Assembly: GCA_027579435.1 (NCBI GenBank)
Contig: JANBPK010000149.1
Span: forward strand, 1-33,284
Length of the DNA: 33,284 nucleotides
Reading direction: 5' to 3'
DNA from: Candolleomyces eurysporus
Lineage: Eukaryota > Basidiomycota > Agaricomycetes > Agaricales > Psathyrellaceae
The notes under the pieces are model-generated. The model made no database searches, was not told the DNA's origin, and saw nothing but the letters and a program-made list of their open reading frames with translations. Below are positions 1-12,158 of this stretch, piece by piece (the stretch's first letter is position 1; each line of letters begins with the position of its first letter). Position numbers and translations under genes: made by a program.

Positions 1-1790
1 AGCGGCATCACCGTATCATTGTTGTTTTATCTTTACTTGCGTTTTATCAACAAATCTATCGAGCTTTTTCTGCATATATTTCACGCGGCGTGAACTATCA
101 GTTGCATTGGAATCTTAGGATCTTAAGCAGTCATAAGGAGTGACTACTGAGAATAGGAAACTTACTAGCAGTACACTAGGGTACTTCTAGTTCTGTGGAG
201 AGTATCCAAGAGAGAACCAGAGAACTTAGTATTCTTAATTCACCCTATAACCCCCACAAACTCGCACTTTGACTTCGTGCGGCCTGACTCTCGCACCGCT
301 TGACTATACACAGCTTGTTTATAGGTTGTGGTTGGTGTTTTGTGTGTGTGTTTCTGAGCTCGGCAGCACCGATCTCATCAACGCATGTGCACATGTGGTG
401 CTGAGAGGCCATTGTGCAAGCACATATTCACTAGATGCCTGGACATGGCAACTAGGTACTGCTCACCAAAGAAATCTTAGCATGAAGTGCAGAAGCCAGA
501 AGAGCGGTAGAAGGTGTTTTAATTTGCTCCACATTTATACAAGTGTCTTTAGCAATACTCAATGTGTTGCCAAAAATCTGATAGAAAGAAAGTGACTCTG
601 TGACCATACTCTAACATGGTTTGACTTGGTTTTATCTGTCTTTAGTATATTGCATCACATGAATTTGTGTATATTTCTGTTCTGGAGTTCTTTAGTTCAA
701 TACTCTAACTTGAAGATTTTAGTCTCTATTACTTTCAACAAGATCCTATTGCTGCTTTGCTCTATCTTGATGCTCCAATGCAGTTGCACTGCCAGAGCCT
801 ACTCCTGCTCCTGCTCCCCAACTTGTTCTATCCGCTGTAAAACTAAAAACCAAGAGATTCATTTCTTGCAATCATAATTAGTAATAACAGTAAAAACAAC
901 CTTGGTGGTTATGCAAAAGTCCATGGAATGCAGGCTGTTGACAGTTTTGCTCTTGTAAGGTGATTGAAGAGTGTTTTATAATCAAAACCTGTTGCTTTGG
1001 TGATAACTTCCCAAGAATTCCCCAATATCATACAGCTGAAGAGCACAATCCAAATCCAGCTGATATGAAGGTCTTTCTATCTGGCCAAGTTGAGGATCCC
1101 AAAAGGAGGCTTGAAGTTTGTACAATGAAGGCAAGGTAGACATAAGCTTGTACAGCAGAAACAGAATTTTATTAACAAAGGCAATACATTACTGTAGCTA
1201 TAATTACAAAGTAAAGTCCTTCAGAGGTTCAGATTCAAAATCTTGTGATCTAAGAATGAAGGATGAGCCCACAATGACATCATTAAGCTGTAGGTCAAAC
1301 AAGCTTAACATAAGTTTGTGCTTAAATAAGGATTTGCCAACCAATTCAAAGAGTCACACTGTGGTTTTTTATATGTTTGTTCAATAAACACATCTTAAGC
1401 AAATCAGGTGCAAGGAATGCATTTGTTTCCAGTTTGTATTTAGTGTGCCTACATTGGACACATATTGAGCAAAGTTTTAGTGTTGGCAGAAGGAGGTCAG
1501 ACACATGCAACGCAAATTTGAATTTGCCTAGCTTGAACATTTGTATTGCAGATTATAGACAAAGTCAACCCTTGCATTTGGTTTGCTTAAAATGTGCTCT
1601 TTGATCAAACACATCAAACACCACAGTGTTAGAGCCAATGAAAATTGTTGAAAACAGATCAGACGCATTAGGATGGTTACTGAACAGGTGTGCATTAAAC
1701 TGTAACAAAGGTATGTTGAACTGGAAAAGGCAAGTTAAAAGGTGGGCCAGCTCAACAGATACCAGGTATAGATTATATTGTGGTCCAACT
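1..1790. other. AT-rich stretch without recognisable gene
   Basis: Only short ORFs below 110 codons occur on either strand. None shows a recognisable domain or a credible exon chain. The first ~260 bases differ in feel from what follows (CG-containing, with short repeated TACTAG/ACTAG-type words) and could be the edge of a retroelement, but no paired terminus or primer-binding site can be seen here. I see nothing else to annotate. Confidence 0.5.
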
Positions 1791-1796
1791 TTGACA

Positions 1797-1928
1797 GTTG
1801 AGAGGTAAACTAAAATGGGAGTGGCTTGAAGGTTGATATTACAATGATGGTTTAATTTGATGGTTGAGAGGGCAAACTGAGATTGCAGTGGCCCAAAGGT
1901 TGATGTTACAACTGTGGTTTGACTATTG
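1797..1928. repeat. Two-copy tandem repeat, 66-bp period
   Basis: The segment starting GTTGAGAGGTAAAC at 1797 is repeated as GTTGAGAGGGCAAAC at 1863. The two copies stay alignable through GAAGGTTGAT/CAAAGGTTGAT and GATGGTTTAATTTG/TGTGGTTTGACTATTG. The copies are diverged (roughly three quarters identical by eye). A TATA-like TATAAAAA follows at about 1953. The arrangement would fit the upstream part of a decayed promoter or LTR, but that is inference. Confidence 0.6.
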
Positions 1929-4900
1929 GTATCAGTTGAGCTTTGCCTCAGTATAAAAACAGACCTTAACCAGATCTAGCAGTTCACCAAAAGCAATGCA
2001 CCAGTTGAAAATGGTGCAAGCATGACTGGCACCCTCGGCAGCATTCAGCAAGCCTATAAATCAGACAATTTGCNAAAAAAGCTTGGAAGACAGTCTAACC
2101 TCTTCTGACTGAGTACCCTCCCCAGAGCTTAAGAGAACCATTTTTACAAAAAGCAGTTATATTTGCTACATACTTGGCTGTTCAATGAGTGCCAAGCTAT
2201 TTCCACACATTCAATGAGACCATAAAGCGTACAGGTGAAGTATTTTTAGTTAATGAGTTTGGAATTAATTGGCTTTATGACTGCATCAAACACAGCCAAA
2301 GTACCATGGACAAGATTGACAAGAAAAACAGCGTGATCATCTTTTCCTAAAGGTTTGAGTAGTAAAACTGGGGTGTCATTAGCATTGAAGGTGGCCTTAC
2401 TGGAGCTTGACAATGTATGAAACATTTTGGCTTTTTTGCTGTGCCTTCCCAAGCCACTGAGGTTGCTTGAAGCATGACAGCGTGCCTGTTTGGTGTCAAA
2501 GAAATGATTTTGAGATGATATAGGTAATAACTTACCTGGCTGTTGGTGTCAAAGGCAGTGTTGTAGCAAGCCTCATTTTTGCCTTTCTGCTGACAATCTC
2601 TGGCTGCTTAAATAGCTTCATTCAATGAAGCAAAGCTAGCCCTGGAAAGAAAGCCACTTGGATGACCAAAAAATGGATGGGGCGTTTTGCAGCCTATCTA
2701 TCAGTCAGCAATAACAGAGAATAGTCAAAAGAGGGCTGTGAGGCAGGCCTGTTGCTTAGCTGGCCAAGTTACTTGATAGCCCATTTGCAAAGCTTTCTAA
2801 TTCATTAAAGCAAATGTGGCTGTATTGTAAACTTGAGAGCATTGAGAAATGGTGTCATGGAAATGGTTGGGTCCTTTGGTGTAGATTGGTGGGGGAGGTT
2901 TTAAACTGAGGTGGCAGTGGGGAAAGGGGATTCCATCAGGCCACTGCCCTCTTGTCAGCCTACAGTTGCTGTAGCAGAAGATGATTCATCCAAAAGAACA
3001 AAATCAGAGCAGCTGGGGTCAACTAGGCAAGAGATCCATGGCTGGATGGACCCAGCCTATTCCAGATATACAGAGCACCAATGTAGATTTCAAAGACCCT
3101 GCGGATTTTCTAGATAGAACAAAATGACACTGGTGAAATAATTTGTGCTGGTATATGGAGACAGAACTTGCCTTGATGTCATGAACTCACTTCATCCTGG
3201 GTTTGGTCTTGAGGTTGTATTTAGCTGTTCACTAGTCAACACTCTCCATTCAAATGTTTCTTAATCTACCCCTGAACATTGTCAAACAGTATACATGTGT
3301 GGCACTTGTGCACTTACAGCAACATTGTCTGCTCTAAGTAGTGGCTTCTGGCTGAAAAAGTGGGTAGATACAACTAATTTGAGTGAAACCACAACTTGTA
3401 GGTTCCCAGTATTTGGCAGTGGGTCATTAGTGTTCAGAACACCAGATCCATGCAGCGAAGTTGAGGGGTCAAACTCATCCTGCCTCCCCATATGATTTAT
3501 CATACAATCGTGTTATAGTTCACAAATCACAAGGTGGATAATTTTGGAACACGGAACAAAGTGCTCTGAAACAGTTTATGCAATCAGTGCTTTATTGAGA
3601 TTTTTTGCCTGTCAAACAAGAATCAACAACAATACATTGAGTGTTAACAATGGTCTGGATAGTATGAGACACCACAACAAAGTGGCACATAGCTCTGAGC
3701 TCTGCTGGATGGTTGTTCACAGCATCACTGTATGATCAACGGTGGCATGTCTATATGTCAATACTTTCTTTGGCTCTGTCATAATCAAGCTTGAGGACAC
3801 TCCAGTGTATATTGGCGTCAAACCAGTAACTTTTTTAGAAATGTCCGTCAGCCCTGATGAGTGTGACAAAGTTGGATCCCTATATGGCTACTAAATGCTG
3901 GAAACCTTTGTTTTGAAGAATTGATTGAGATGTCAGAGGGATTGATTTGGTGAGCGGTATACAAGTCATGATCCATGCTGGCTAGGCCTTTGTGTCACAT
4001 TATCTACCGGAAACCAACCACATTTGACTTGTTTGTGCAGTGTATATATGTGCTGGCCCCACTGGCAAACCTGGAGTTTAGCACCACATTTGTGCACGCT
4101 TTTGTAATAGTATTTCAAGAATTGATGGCACATCACAAGGTCCTTTTGGCCATTAAGCTCCTTGGTTGATGTTTTGTGTATATCTTCCTGCCTCTGCTCC
4201 TTCAAGTTTCCCGTATCAAGCTAGTACAACCAGGTAAATTCCTGTTCACCCAAACACCCGAAATAATCTTACCATCTTGATGCCACAAGATGCTCCCAAT
4301 AGCCTAATTTACCATCCCATTCTGCTTCTTGAGATTGATTTTTCAACCCAGGTTAGAAGCATTCATAAAACCATTTTTTTTCTCTTTTTTTGCATTGCAT
4401 TACAACATACCAGCTTGCCCCATCTAAAAAGCTCTTTTTAAAATTTCTTGTGTTTATCTACCTCCTCTGTGATTTGGATTTCTTGGTAGAAATCAACAGT
4501 TTTATCATCCAAATCTTTGATTCTTTCTCGCTTGATTCTTGAGTAGAGGTTGTAATACAAAAAGCCACTCTGTTGAGGCATTAATCAAGACTGCTGTAAG
4601 TTATTGAAAATTGCAGGTAGAAGAACAATAGTTGGTGACAGTCATAGATAATCACAGCCATTCAAACTTGTGCCACAGCTTTGTAGCTATACTATGCATT
4701 CATAATAGTCTGCATGCTCCATGTATAAATTATTCAGCAACTAATGATATTCATATATGACTGCTCTTGAAATTTCTCAAAAACCAACTGAAATTGAATG
4801 TATTTTCTCAATTCTTTTTAACTAAATAAGAAAGATACTGAGTGTCCAGGTATGCTCAGATAAGCAATTTATGTAAGGTTGATGCATATAAGATCTAGAT

Positions 4901-5060
4901 AAAATGTGTACACGGCAATAAGAGATAAACGCTCATGGCCACAATGACAGGTAGCATGCTCTGTTTAGGGTTGTAAACTGGATTGCTACAAGCAGATAGA
5001 AGCTACAATTAGATCTGTGTTCTCAGAGCGCACTAGCAAATAAAAGTGATTTACAGAAGA
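1929..5060. other. AT-rich stretch without recognisable gene
   Basis: Many stops occur in all frames. The longest ORFs (for example 3282-3503 on minus, 3966-4205 on minus) are under 80 codons and lie between frequent stops. No domain, splice-consistent chain or RNA gene is recognised. An N at 2074 precedes a poly-A run. A T-rich tract lies near 4373-4390. It is probably ancient transposon sequence, on context alone. Confidence 0.5.
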
Positions 5061-5062
5061 AA

Positions 5063-5545
5063 ACAAGTACAGAAACAAAGACAATGCAAGGCAAGTTTAG
5101 ACAGGAGACTGGTCAGTGAGGGCAAGCAATAGGGTGTTGTGAATTGGAAAGGCCAATACAGCTGTAGCAGAAAGACCATTAAAACTAAAGCATCCCCCAC
5201 AGATGGAGGTGCAAAAACAAGAAAAAACGGAGCACTTTATAAAAAGAGAACAGGTTGGCATGTTTGCAGTATGATGCCAAAAAAAGCAGGGGGTGAGTGA
5301 CATGGTGTAATGGAGACAAAATGATTAAAATTAAGACATTTGCAATGATAGGGATAGCATGTACTCTAGTACAAAAAGGAAAAAGACATAGTCAACTNAA
5401 AAAGCAGTGTATCAGAAAGAAGAACCATGCTAGCAAGGAAACAGAGAGTAACAAGAGTACAGGAACAAAGGAGATGGTGGGACAGATTTAGACAGGAGGC
5501 TAGTCAGCAATGGGCAAGTAATTGGGGAGAATGGATAAAAAGGGC
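5063..5545. repeat. Diverged direct repeat pair (5063-5160 and 5450-5545)
   Basis: The stretch beginning ACAAGTACAGAAACAAAG near 5063 recurs near 5450 as ACAAGAGTACAGGAACAAAG. The copies remain alignable through TTTAGACAGGAGACTGGTCAG and TTTAGACAGGAGGCTAGTCAG, then GGGCAAGCAATAGGG and GGGCAAGTAATTGGG. The spacing is about 385 bp. ORFs on the minus strand over the second copy (5430-5712) are low-complexity and overlap in several frames, so I do not treat them as genes. Confidence 0.55.
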
Positions 5546-8275
5546 TGATGCTGGTGGAGGATTGAGAATGCAGAGTGGCAGCAGATTGACAGGTTTGGTA
5601 AGCAAGGAAAGCTGAGCAACAAAGCAGGATGGGGTACAAAGAAAGATGGCAGTGGTTGAAAGGCAAGAAGATAAAAACAGGAGTGGAAACTCAGCTTGCA
5701 AAAGCTGTGCACCTTCCTAGAGGCTAGTAAGACCCACTACTTAGAGCGGTGGGTGTAATAACAGGTACTGTGGCTCTGCTGCCCAGCCCACTTTTCTGAT
5801 GCATTTGTTTGGAGCAACTCTTGCAGTGCATTTCCTATGTCAATGTGAAAGCTGCATATGCACAATTACATTTTTGTCAACAGAAGATGCATTGTGCTTT
5901 GATTTATGGTTGGCATTGGCAGTCTTCAAATTTGTTGCCTGTAAACCAGTCTACCCTGCACTTTTGAGAGATTTAGCAGGATGGCATGATGCAGCATTCC
6001 CTAGCTGAGCGCCACAATTGATCTTCAGACATTGATGGTCAAACTTTATGCATCTTCCACTTGGGAGTATAAACTGGATCAAGAAAGCATATAAGAGCTA
6101 CAAACAGACCTATGCCCTTGAATCATAACTCATAGGCATCTTTGGTGGGGCAGCTGAATTTATTTAAAGAGGAAAAAGGCAGCATCAAGGATGATGGTGA
6201 GATGTATTGCTGTTTCTTTATGCAGAAGGCAGAAGTTATTTCAAAATTCATTTTCTTAAAAATAATGTTTGAGCTGCAAGTGATCCTCCAAAATACAAAT
6301 GCATGGATTCTAGTAAGCTAGTAGCATTTCACACTTTCTCCATCCCAGAGCAACAGTTGCATTCCTTCAACATAAAGGTATCACACTATCATACTTTGAA
6401 TGATTATTATAAGCCTTACACATGGCTATCAATTATTCTTTTTCAAGGAATGGCAAATCAAAGTGCTCACTGATCTACTTGCTGGTGGAAAGCCTCAGCA
6501 CACACAATGTCAACTTGGACAAAATGCAGCCCACCATTGCTAAAGGCACAAGTGTAAATAACTTATTTGGACAGAGAAAAAGTTGCTAGGAGGCAAAGCG
6601 GAGCAGGGGTTTTCTTGGTTTCATTTTGAGCTAATCAAATGGGAGCATTGAGTCTACAGCTATGTGATTGTCATTTGTGGACAGGTCAACTTTTAATATC
6701 CACCACCATTGTTTTACAAGAATGGATGGCCTTACATGGCATTCTATCCACAACCATTGCCACATGGCCTTGGTCGATGAAACCCAGGCCCATAGCATGA
6801 CTTGATCATGTGATTGTTTTCCTAAATGGTTCAAAGTGGTGTACTTAACCTATTGATTTCTGACAATTCCTTAAAAAGTATATATTCTGAATTTAGACAG
6901 AAGAAAGTTATGCTGAAAATCTTTTCCATCTTGTGCACAGCAGGTCTGATGGCATCTTAAAGCCCTCTAGGTTACTCTCCCACTTGAAAAAGGTATNAAA
7001 AAAAGATGTTTTCAAGTGCAACACCCAACACTTGCTGTCATGTTCTTTGATTGCCTTCTTACCAACACCAACCTACTCACTGATCTCATACTTTGAAATA
7101 AAGTGAAACAGCTGCTTAACTGTAGCTTGGAAGATTTCTCAGATGTGGGCCCTACCCTTCAGATGATACTCAATTTAGCAGACACCCAGGAGGCTATGTC
7201 TGCGACTGCTCCTGCCAGCCCTGAGCTTTGCTCCAGATGGTCCTCCAATACAATTTTCTTGGCTTTTTTCACTTTGCCCTTTGTTTTTGAGCCCATGGAA
7301 CTTGAAGAAGACAGCCCCCAAGTTGTCACAAATAGATTGAATGGCTGCATTATCAATATGATGGGACAAATGCAGACAAACTGCCTCGCATTGTTCATGG
7401 ATCGTGAAAAAACTGCCATCGACTTTTATTGAGATAGTAAGCACCTTATTTTTTAAGTACTCTATAAAACATTGACTTATTTGTTATACAGCATAGAAAG
7501 TCTGGAGCAGGATGACAGAGATGAGCTTGTTTCCAAATTTCAAAAAATTGGCAAGAGTATGGTCTATCTTTGCAACCTGGACACTTATTTGATGGTTAGG
7601 CATTTCTTATTTTTTCAGTTTGCAGCATGTATTTACTGTCCATCATAAGATGGTCTGCTCTGAGGTGATCCCGCAGCATGTACAAAAGCTCTTCAACAAG
7701 CCAATTTGCAGTTTGCGTACATGGATACCATGGTCTCAGGCATAGCAGCCAAAGAGCAGAGAGGAAAAGAGCTGGAGGCAAAANGGGGGCAGGCGCAATC
7801 TGCGCTTGGACTCTCATATTGACAAACTACTCATCTATAGTGACACATATGAAGCAGACAATTTTGTTGAGAATCTAGAGATGGTCCAGGAGAATAGTCC
7901 TGCTGCAATGTAGGAGCATCATTGTCCTTGATCCTCATTGTCATTTTCTTTGTCCCCACTCATCTTTTTCTGCTCTCTTCCATCATTCTTTTCTTTGCTG
8001 TCCTTCTTGTGTGTTGTTCGCTTTATTTTTTGATGGTGTTGCACTAAGCTTTATCTTACTTGTAATTCATTTGCATATCCTAATAGACGTTCATTTTTGT
8101 CCAAATATAAAATACTACAGAATTGACAGTAAAGCCATAACATTGTACTAAAACTACAAACAATAACCAGGGTTAGAGCTTTTTATTGTTTAGTGGCTCT
8201 TAGAGCTAAACTGCTTATCATTGCATTAATGTTTGAATGTGTTGTAAACTTCCATTTTCACGGATGGAAAAGAGT
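5546..8275. other. AT-rich stretch with possible gene relics only
   Basis: No gene can be called. Two pieces look slightly more protein-like than background. One is 7103-7432 (+), 109 codons, possibly continuing after a short intron into 7491-7590 with a charged Glu-Gln-Asp-Asp-Arg-Asp-Glu run. The other is 6631-6834 (-), 67 codons, Trp-rich. Neither matches a family I know, both strands of the 7.2-7.4 kb part are open, and N bases at 6997 and 7784 sit beside homopolymers. They are treated as unassigned relics. Confidence 0.35.
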
Positions 8276-8660
8276 GAGTAACAAAGAAAGACAAAAGTCG
8301 TAAGCAGAGCCAACTTTTGAAGCACTGTCTTGATTATAAGCACAGGTGCTGGTTTATGCTGGGTTGGAGCAGTCAGCCGAGCCCTTTGCAAACTTGCATT
8401 TCTATGAGCAAAAAAGAGAGAATGACTGATGTCACATTGAGTAACAAAGGCTGACATAGGTTGTAGGTAGAGCTGACTTTCCAAGTACTGTTTTGGTTAC
8501 AAATGCAGGCACTGGTCCATGCTGGGTAGAGCAGTGTACTAAGCCTTTTGCAAATTTGCATATTCATGGGTAAAAAAGAGAGAATGACCAGCGTCATTTT
8601 GAATAACAAAGGCAGATGTAGGTCATAAGTAGAGCTGACTTTATGAGTACAAGCATGAGG
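8276..8660. repeat. Tandem repeat, ~163-bp period, about 2.4 copies
   Basis: Units start at 8276 (GAGTAACAAAG), 8439 (GAGTAACAAAGG) and 8601 (GAATAACAAAGG). The first two share the landmarks CATGCTGGGT or TATGCTGGGT, CCTTTTGCAAA or CCCTTTGCAAA, TTTGCAT or CTTGCAT, and AAAAAAGAGAGAATGAC in the same order. The third copy stops after about 60 bp. Short minus-strand ORFs (8218-8484, 8373-8702) only reflect the repeat. No flanking inverted repeats were found. Confidence 0.75.
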
Positions 8661-10360
8661 ATGGTGTTGTGAGCAAAAGAACAATGATACAATGGACACC
8701 AAGATAAACAGAAATTAAACTCTGTTCAGAGTCATATAGACACATCAGACTGCCAGCTTGATAGACGCTAAATAATATTCATCCTTTGTTTCCATGCTTT
8801 TTTCCTACCCACTTGAGCTTTTTTTTCTCTCATTTTTAGATGCTATTCATATCATACCTTATGCAGCAGCAGGATGGTTTATGACTTCATACCAGGAATC
8901 TCAATCCAAAGCCTTTGCGTGCATGTGAGCTTTCTTGTGGCAGCATTTGTTAATGCATTTGATGGCAGCATTTTGTCTTTGCTCTTGACCCAGTTGCCAT
9001 GTGCCACTTTTCTCAATACTTTCTTGTCCTTTTCAACCCATTTCAACCAATAACAATGGCTCTTTGCTTTTGACACAGGGATGAACACTCTGCCTCACCT
9101 GTGAACAATCAATACCAGTGCCAGCTTATACATCTTCCACTGCCACACTTCCAGTGTTATTGAAAAGAACAATGACAAAGACCAGACCTTCATTGCTTCA
9201 ACATTGCCACTAATGTTCTGCTGCAACATGGTGGTGGCGACCATGTGGGGTTACATCAGCACCCTTTTTGTTGTCAAGGTTAGCCCAACGATGAATTGAT
9301 GTTATTTCAGATAGTCAACAATCTTGTTGCCTTCCAGGATGACCACTTGGTGGGAAATTTGCCATCTTACTAGCATTGGGAATGGAAAACTTGCACCGCC
9401 TTCACAAGGCAAGGGGTGCAAATGGGTGAAAACAAAGGGCAATGCTAATCCATTCAAGAAATGCATTCAAATACATGAAGCATAAATTCAAGGTGTACAA
9501 ATAACAGTAAATACAAAAGAGAAATAAAGAATAAACAAAAGAAATAATGAGGTAAAAGACACAGTATGCATGGGTTAAAAACAACATAACATCAAGTTTT
9601 GTCAAAATTGAGTTCATTGTATTGAGATATTACTATAAGATGATAAGACATTTGAATGACAATCAGAAGGTTGAAAAAAAAACAAGAATACACTGGAAAA
9701 ATGNTGCAAGAAAGAGGTGGCAATCTACATTTTGAAAGTGGTATACAAAAAGATAAAAGACATAGAGGATTAGAGATCAACAACAGCAATTAGATAGAAC
9801 CTAGAATGCAGGCTCTTGTTAAGAATGTTTAATAATTAACTTTGGTGTATTCTATTGAATATACAGGTTTTTTAACAATAGATTTTTGAGTATTCAAGTC
9901 TTAATTTGCTTTAAGAGTGAGGTAAGTATTTTACACACTATAAATCCTTTTTACAGACTTGTTTGAATTAGCATGACACTTTAACTAACATGTCTGTGTA
10001 ATGCAAAGCTATACACAACAATAAGCAGAAATATGAATGAATAAAACTTGTCTATTTAATCTAGATACAACTCCAATTATATATTATTCAGATTCTTATA
10101 TACTTGAAGGTAAAAAAAATAAAAAAAGAATTAAGAAAAAGGGAGAAGGAGATCAACACTTTCTGATTGAGATAGAATACCTTGGAAGGTATTGGAAAAT
10201 TCACAGAACATTGTAAAGCAGTGCTGATTGATTGTGAGCAATAACCAATCCATTGGCTTTTTATTGATCTGAGTTTATGCCTGAACTCTAATTACAAAGT
10301 CTTTTCCACTTCTTCGGAGTAATATGAGCAACTTAAAAGCCAAATACATGTTGTTTGAAA
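8661..10360. other. AT-rich stretch without recognisable gene
   Basis: Very A-rich on the plus strand, with stops in all frames and no ORF beyond 71 codons. An N lies at 9704. The short string AAAAGATAAAAGACATAG near 9750 resembles AAAAGGAAAAAGACATAG near 5380, a weak sign that the two places share a decayed repeat family. Nothing else can be supported. Confidence 0.5.
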
Positions 10361-10362
10361 TA

Positions 10363-11788
10363 CTAGTAATACACATAAATTAAATAGAAAGTTTCTACAA
10401 AGATGTAATAGATTTTCAAGGTCAAAATGTATAAAGTAACACAGTCAATCCTAAGAAAAAAGTAAATTGTATGTCTCCAATGAAGGAAAGTTTGCTTAGA
10501 AGAAAGGAAAAAGAAGACAGGGAGCTGAAATATACCATAACAGCTCTCTTCTTCAGGAATCCAAGGAAGTTTCCATCCCTTTTTTTTCTTCAATCTTTTT
10601 TGGAGCTCCTGGTCAGGATTTGCTGTGTTACCACCTAACTTGTCATAAAGCTTTAGGCCAAACTTAGTCTGCAACATCCACGCTGGACTCCTATCCAAGA
10701 AGTTGTGAATGGATCCAGCTATTATCAGATAGTTGCTCTGAAACAGGTTTTCAGCCATATTAGCATCAGTATACCACAATTGTTTTGCATGGCTTACTTG
10801 CAATCACTTTTCAAGCACTTCCTTCTTGAAATCCAATGCAAATCTCCATGCCCTGACCTGGTCTGTATCAATGCCTAACTTTTTTTTTTCCGGGCAAAGA
10901 AGAAATCCAGGTCAGTCTTCAGCTCTTTTTTGGCAACCTATTTGCTAAGGTAAACCTTGTTGAAAGTAAGTCACTGCTCCGGTGTGTTCAGAGGGCCAGG
11001 GTCCATGTATCTGCCGTCATCCTTACCGTCCAAGACTGAATCCAAGTCCAAGTCTGATGGAGGGTTGACTGCTTTGTTCTCACTCTCTGCTGGATTGTCT
11101 GTCTCCTTGTCCTTGCTCTCTGCTGGATCTCCTGTCCCCTCGCTCTTGCTCTCTCCTGGAGCAGCTACCTTGTCCTCACTCTCTGCTGGGCTGTTCCGCC
11201 TTCTTTTTTCCGTTCTTTTCTGGAATTGCCACTTCTGAANTTGTTTGTTCCNTTTTTTTTTGCNTTTTTTTTTGGAAANTAGCCAATATGTCTTTGNTTT
11301 TTTTTAAAGTTTTTTTTNTAAAAAGAGCTATCTTGTCTTTTTTCTCCTCAGAAACAGCAGTCTTGTCCTTGCTCTCTCCAGTAATGGCAACCTTGTCCCT
11401 GCTCTCTTTAGAAGCAGCCGCCTCATCTTTGGTCTCTTCTAAAACAACTGCCCTTTTGTCTTCATATGCAGTGTAAAACCCCACCCCCTTGCCCCTAACA
11501 TCCTTCATCGAACACTGAAAGATCCATCTTTTCCCTGTTGATGTTTCCATTGAGCTCAAAAATGCTGAGGCAAGTCTGTTTAAGTATGATCTGGGCAGAA
11601 GGTGCAGGGTGATAACCATTTGATCGTTTCACAAGTATGCCAATGAGTTCCTTGCAAGTACACTGCATGAGACCTTTGTCAACATAAGAGAAACAAATGT
11701 CTGGTTGTCTTTCAATAAGATCCAAGAGCTGCTGTTTCTTTAGCATTTTTTTAAGCACAATGTTAGTAAAGAGACAATTCATTTTCAA
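10363..11788 (-). pseudogene. Broken unknown gene with Lys/Glu/Ala decapeptide repeats
   Basis: Not recognised. Three protein-like blocks follow each other on the minus strand. The first is 11,788-11,495, 97 residues containing the string LLDLIERQPDICFSYVDKGL. The second is a charged repeat block (about 11,470-11,080) built of ~10-residue units such as ESKDKTAVSE and ESRDKVAITG. The third (about 10,960-10,520) includes DTDQVRAWRFALDFKKEVLE and ends near WKLPWIPEEES. The blocks are in different frames, with stop codons after the repeat block and before the last part. N-rich poly-T runs at 11,239-11,319 blur the middle. It may be a decayed host gene or a transposon gene. Its 5' end lies about 130 bp from the Tc1 element at 11,920. 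The frame breaks are real in this sequence, but some could be homopolymer errors. Confidence 0.45.
11060..11462. repeat. Coding minisatellite, ~30-bp unit, with N-rich interruption
   Basis: Two blocks (about 11,060-11,195 and 11,340-11,462) are made of ~30-33 bp units on the pattern CTTGTCCTTGCTCTCTSCWG followed by a variable 10 bases. On the minus strand they code the Lys/Glu/Ala decapeptides of the surrounding broken gene. The interval 11,239-11,330 is a string of T runs with several N bases, so unit number there is uncertain. Confidence 0.65.
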
Positions 11789-11919
11789 ACCTTCCTCTTG
11801 TACAAGTTGTGTTTTCTATATTTTGCAATGGCCATTGCCAGGATTGGCTGTCATTGGAAGAATGAATACTGGCAAAAGGAAGCAGAGAAAGCAGAGCCAT
11901 GAGAGAGGAGGAGGAAGTA

Positions 11920-12133
11920 CAGTGACTCACAAAACCTTTCCAACGTTTTGCACTTTTTGAAAAATGAATCAATATCATTTGAAATAAATTAGGTAAAATT
12001 CTAGATTTATTCCCAGGCAAACATCAACATGTTGCTCATATGCATGCCTAGTCACGTGTTGATCTGATCATTTTTGATATTGTTTCCTCATCACACAAAA
12101 GTGCAAGTCATTGGAAAAGTTCTGTAACTAATT
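11920..12133. repeat. Left terminal inverted repeat of the Tc1 element
   Basis: This is 214 bp, the inverted partner of 14,385-14,598. It begins CAGTGACTCACAAAACC directly after TA (11,918-11,919) and ends near GTAACTAATTA. By eye about 85% of positions match the partner. Confidence 0.88.
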
Positions 12134-12158
12134 ATTTTTCCTATCCTACTGGTATCAT

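Noticed and set aside
1..260. Possible retroelement LTR or leader at the left edge
   Set aside because: Composition and short repeated words are suggestive, but no paired LTR, target duplication, primer-binding site or coding region lies within the window.
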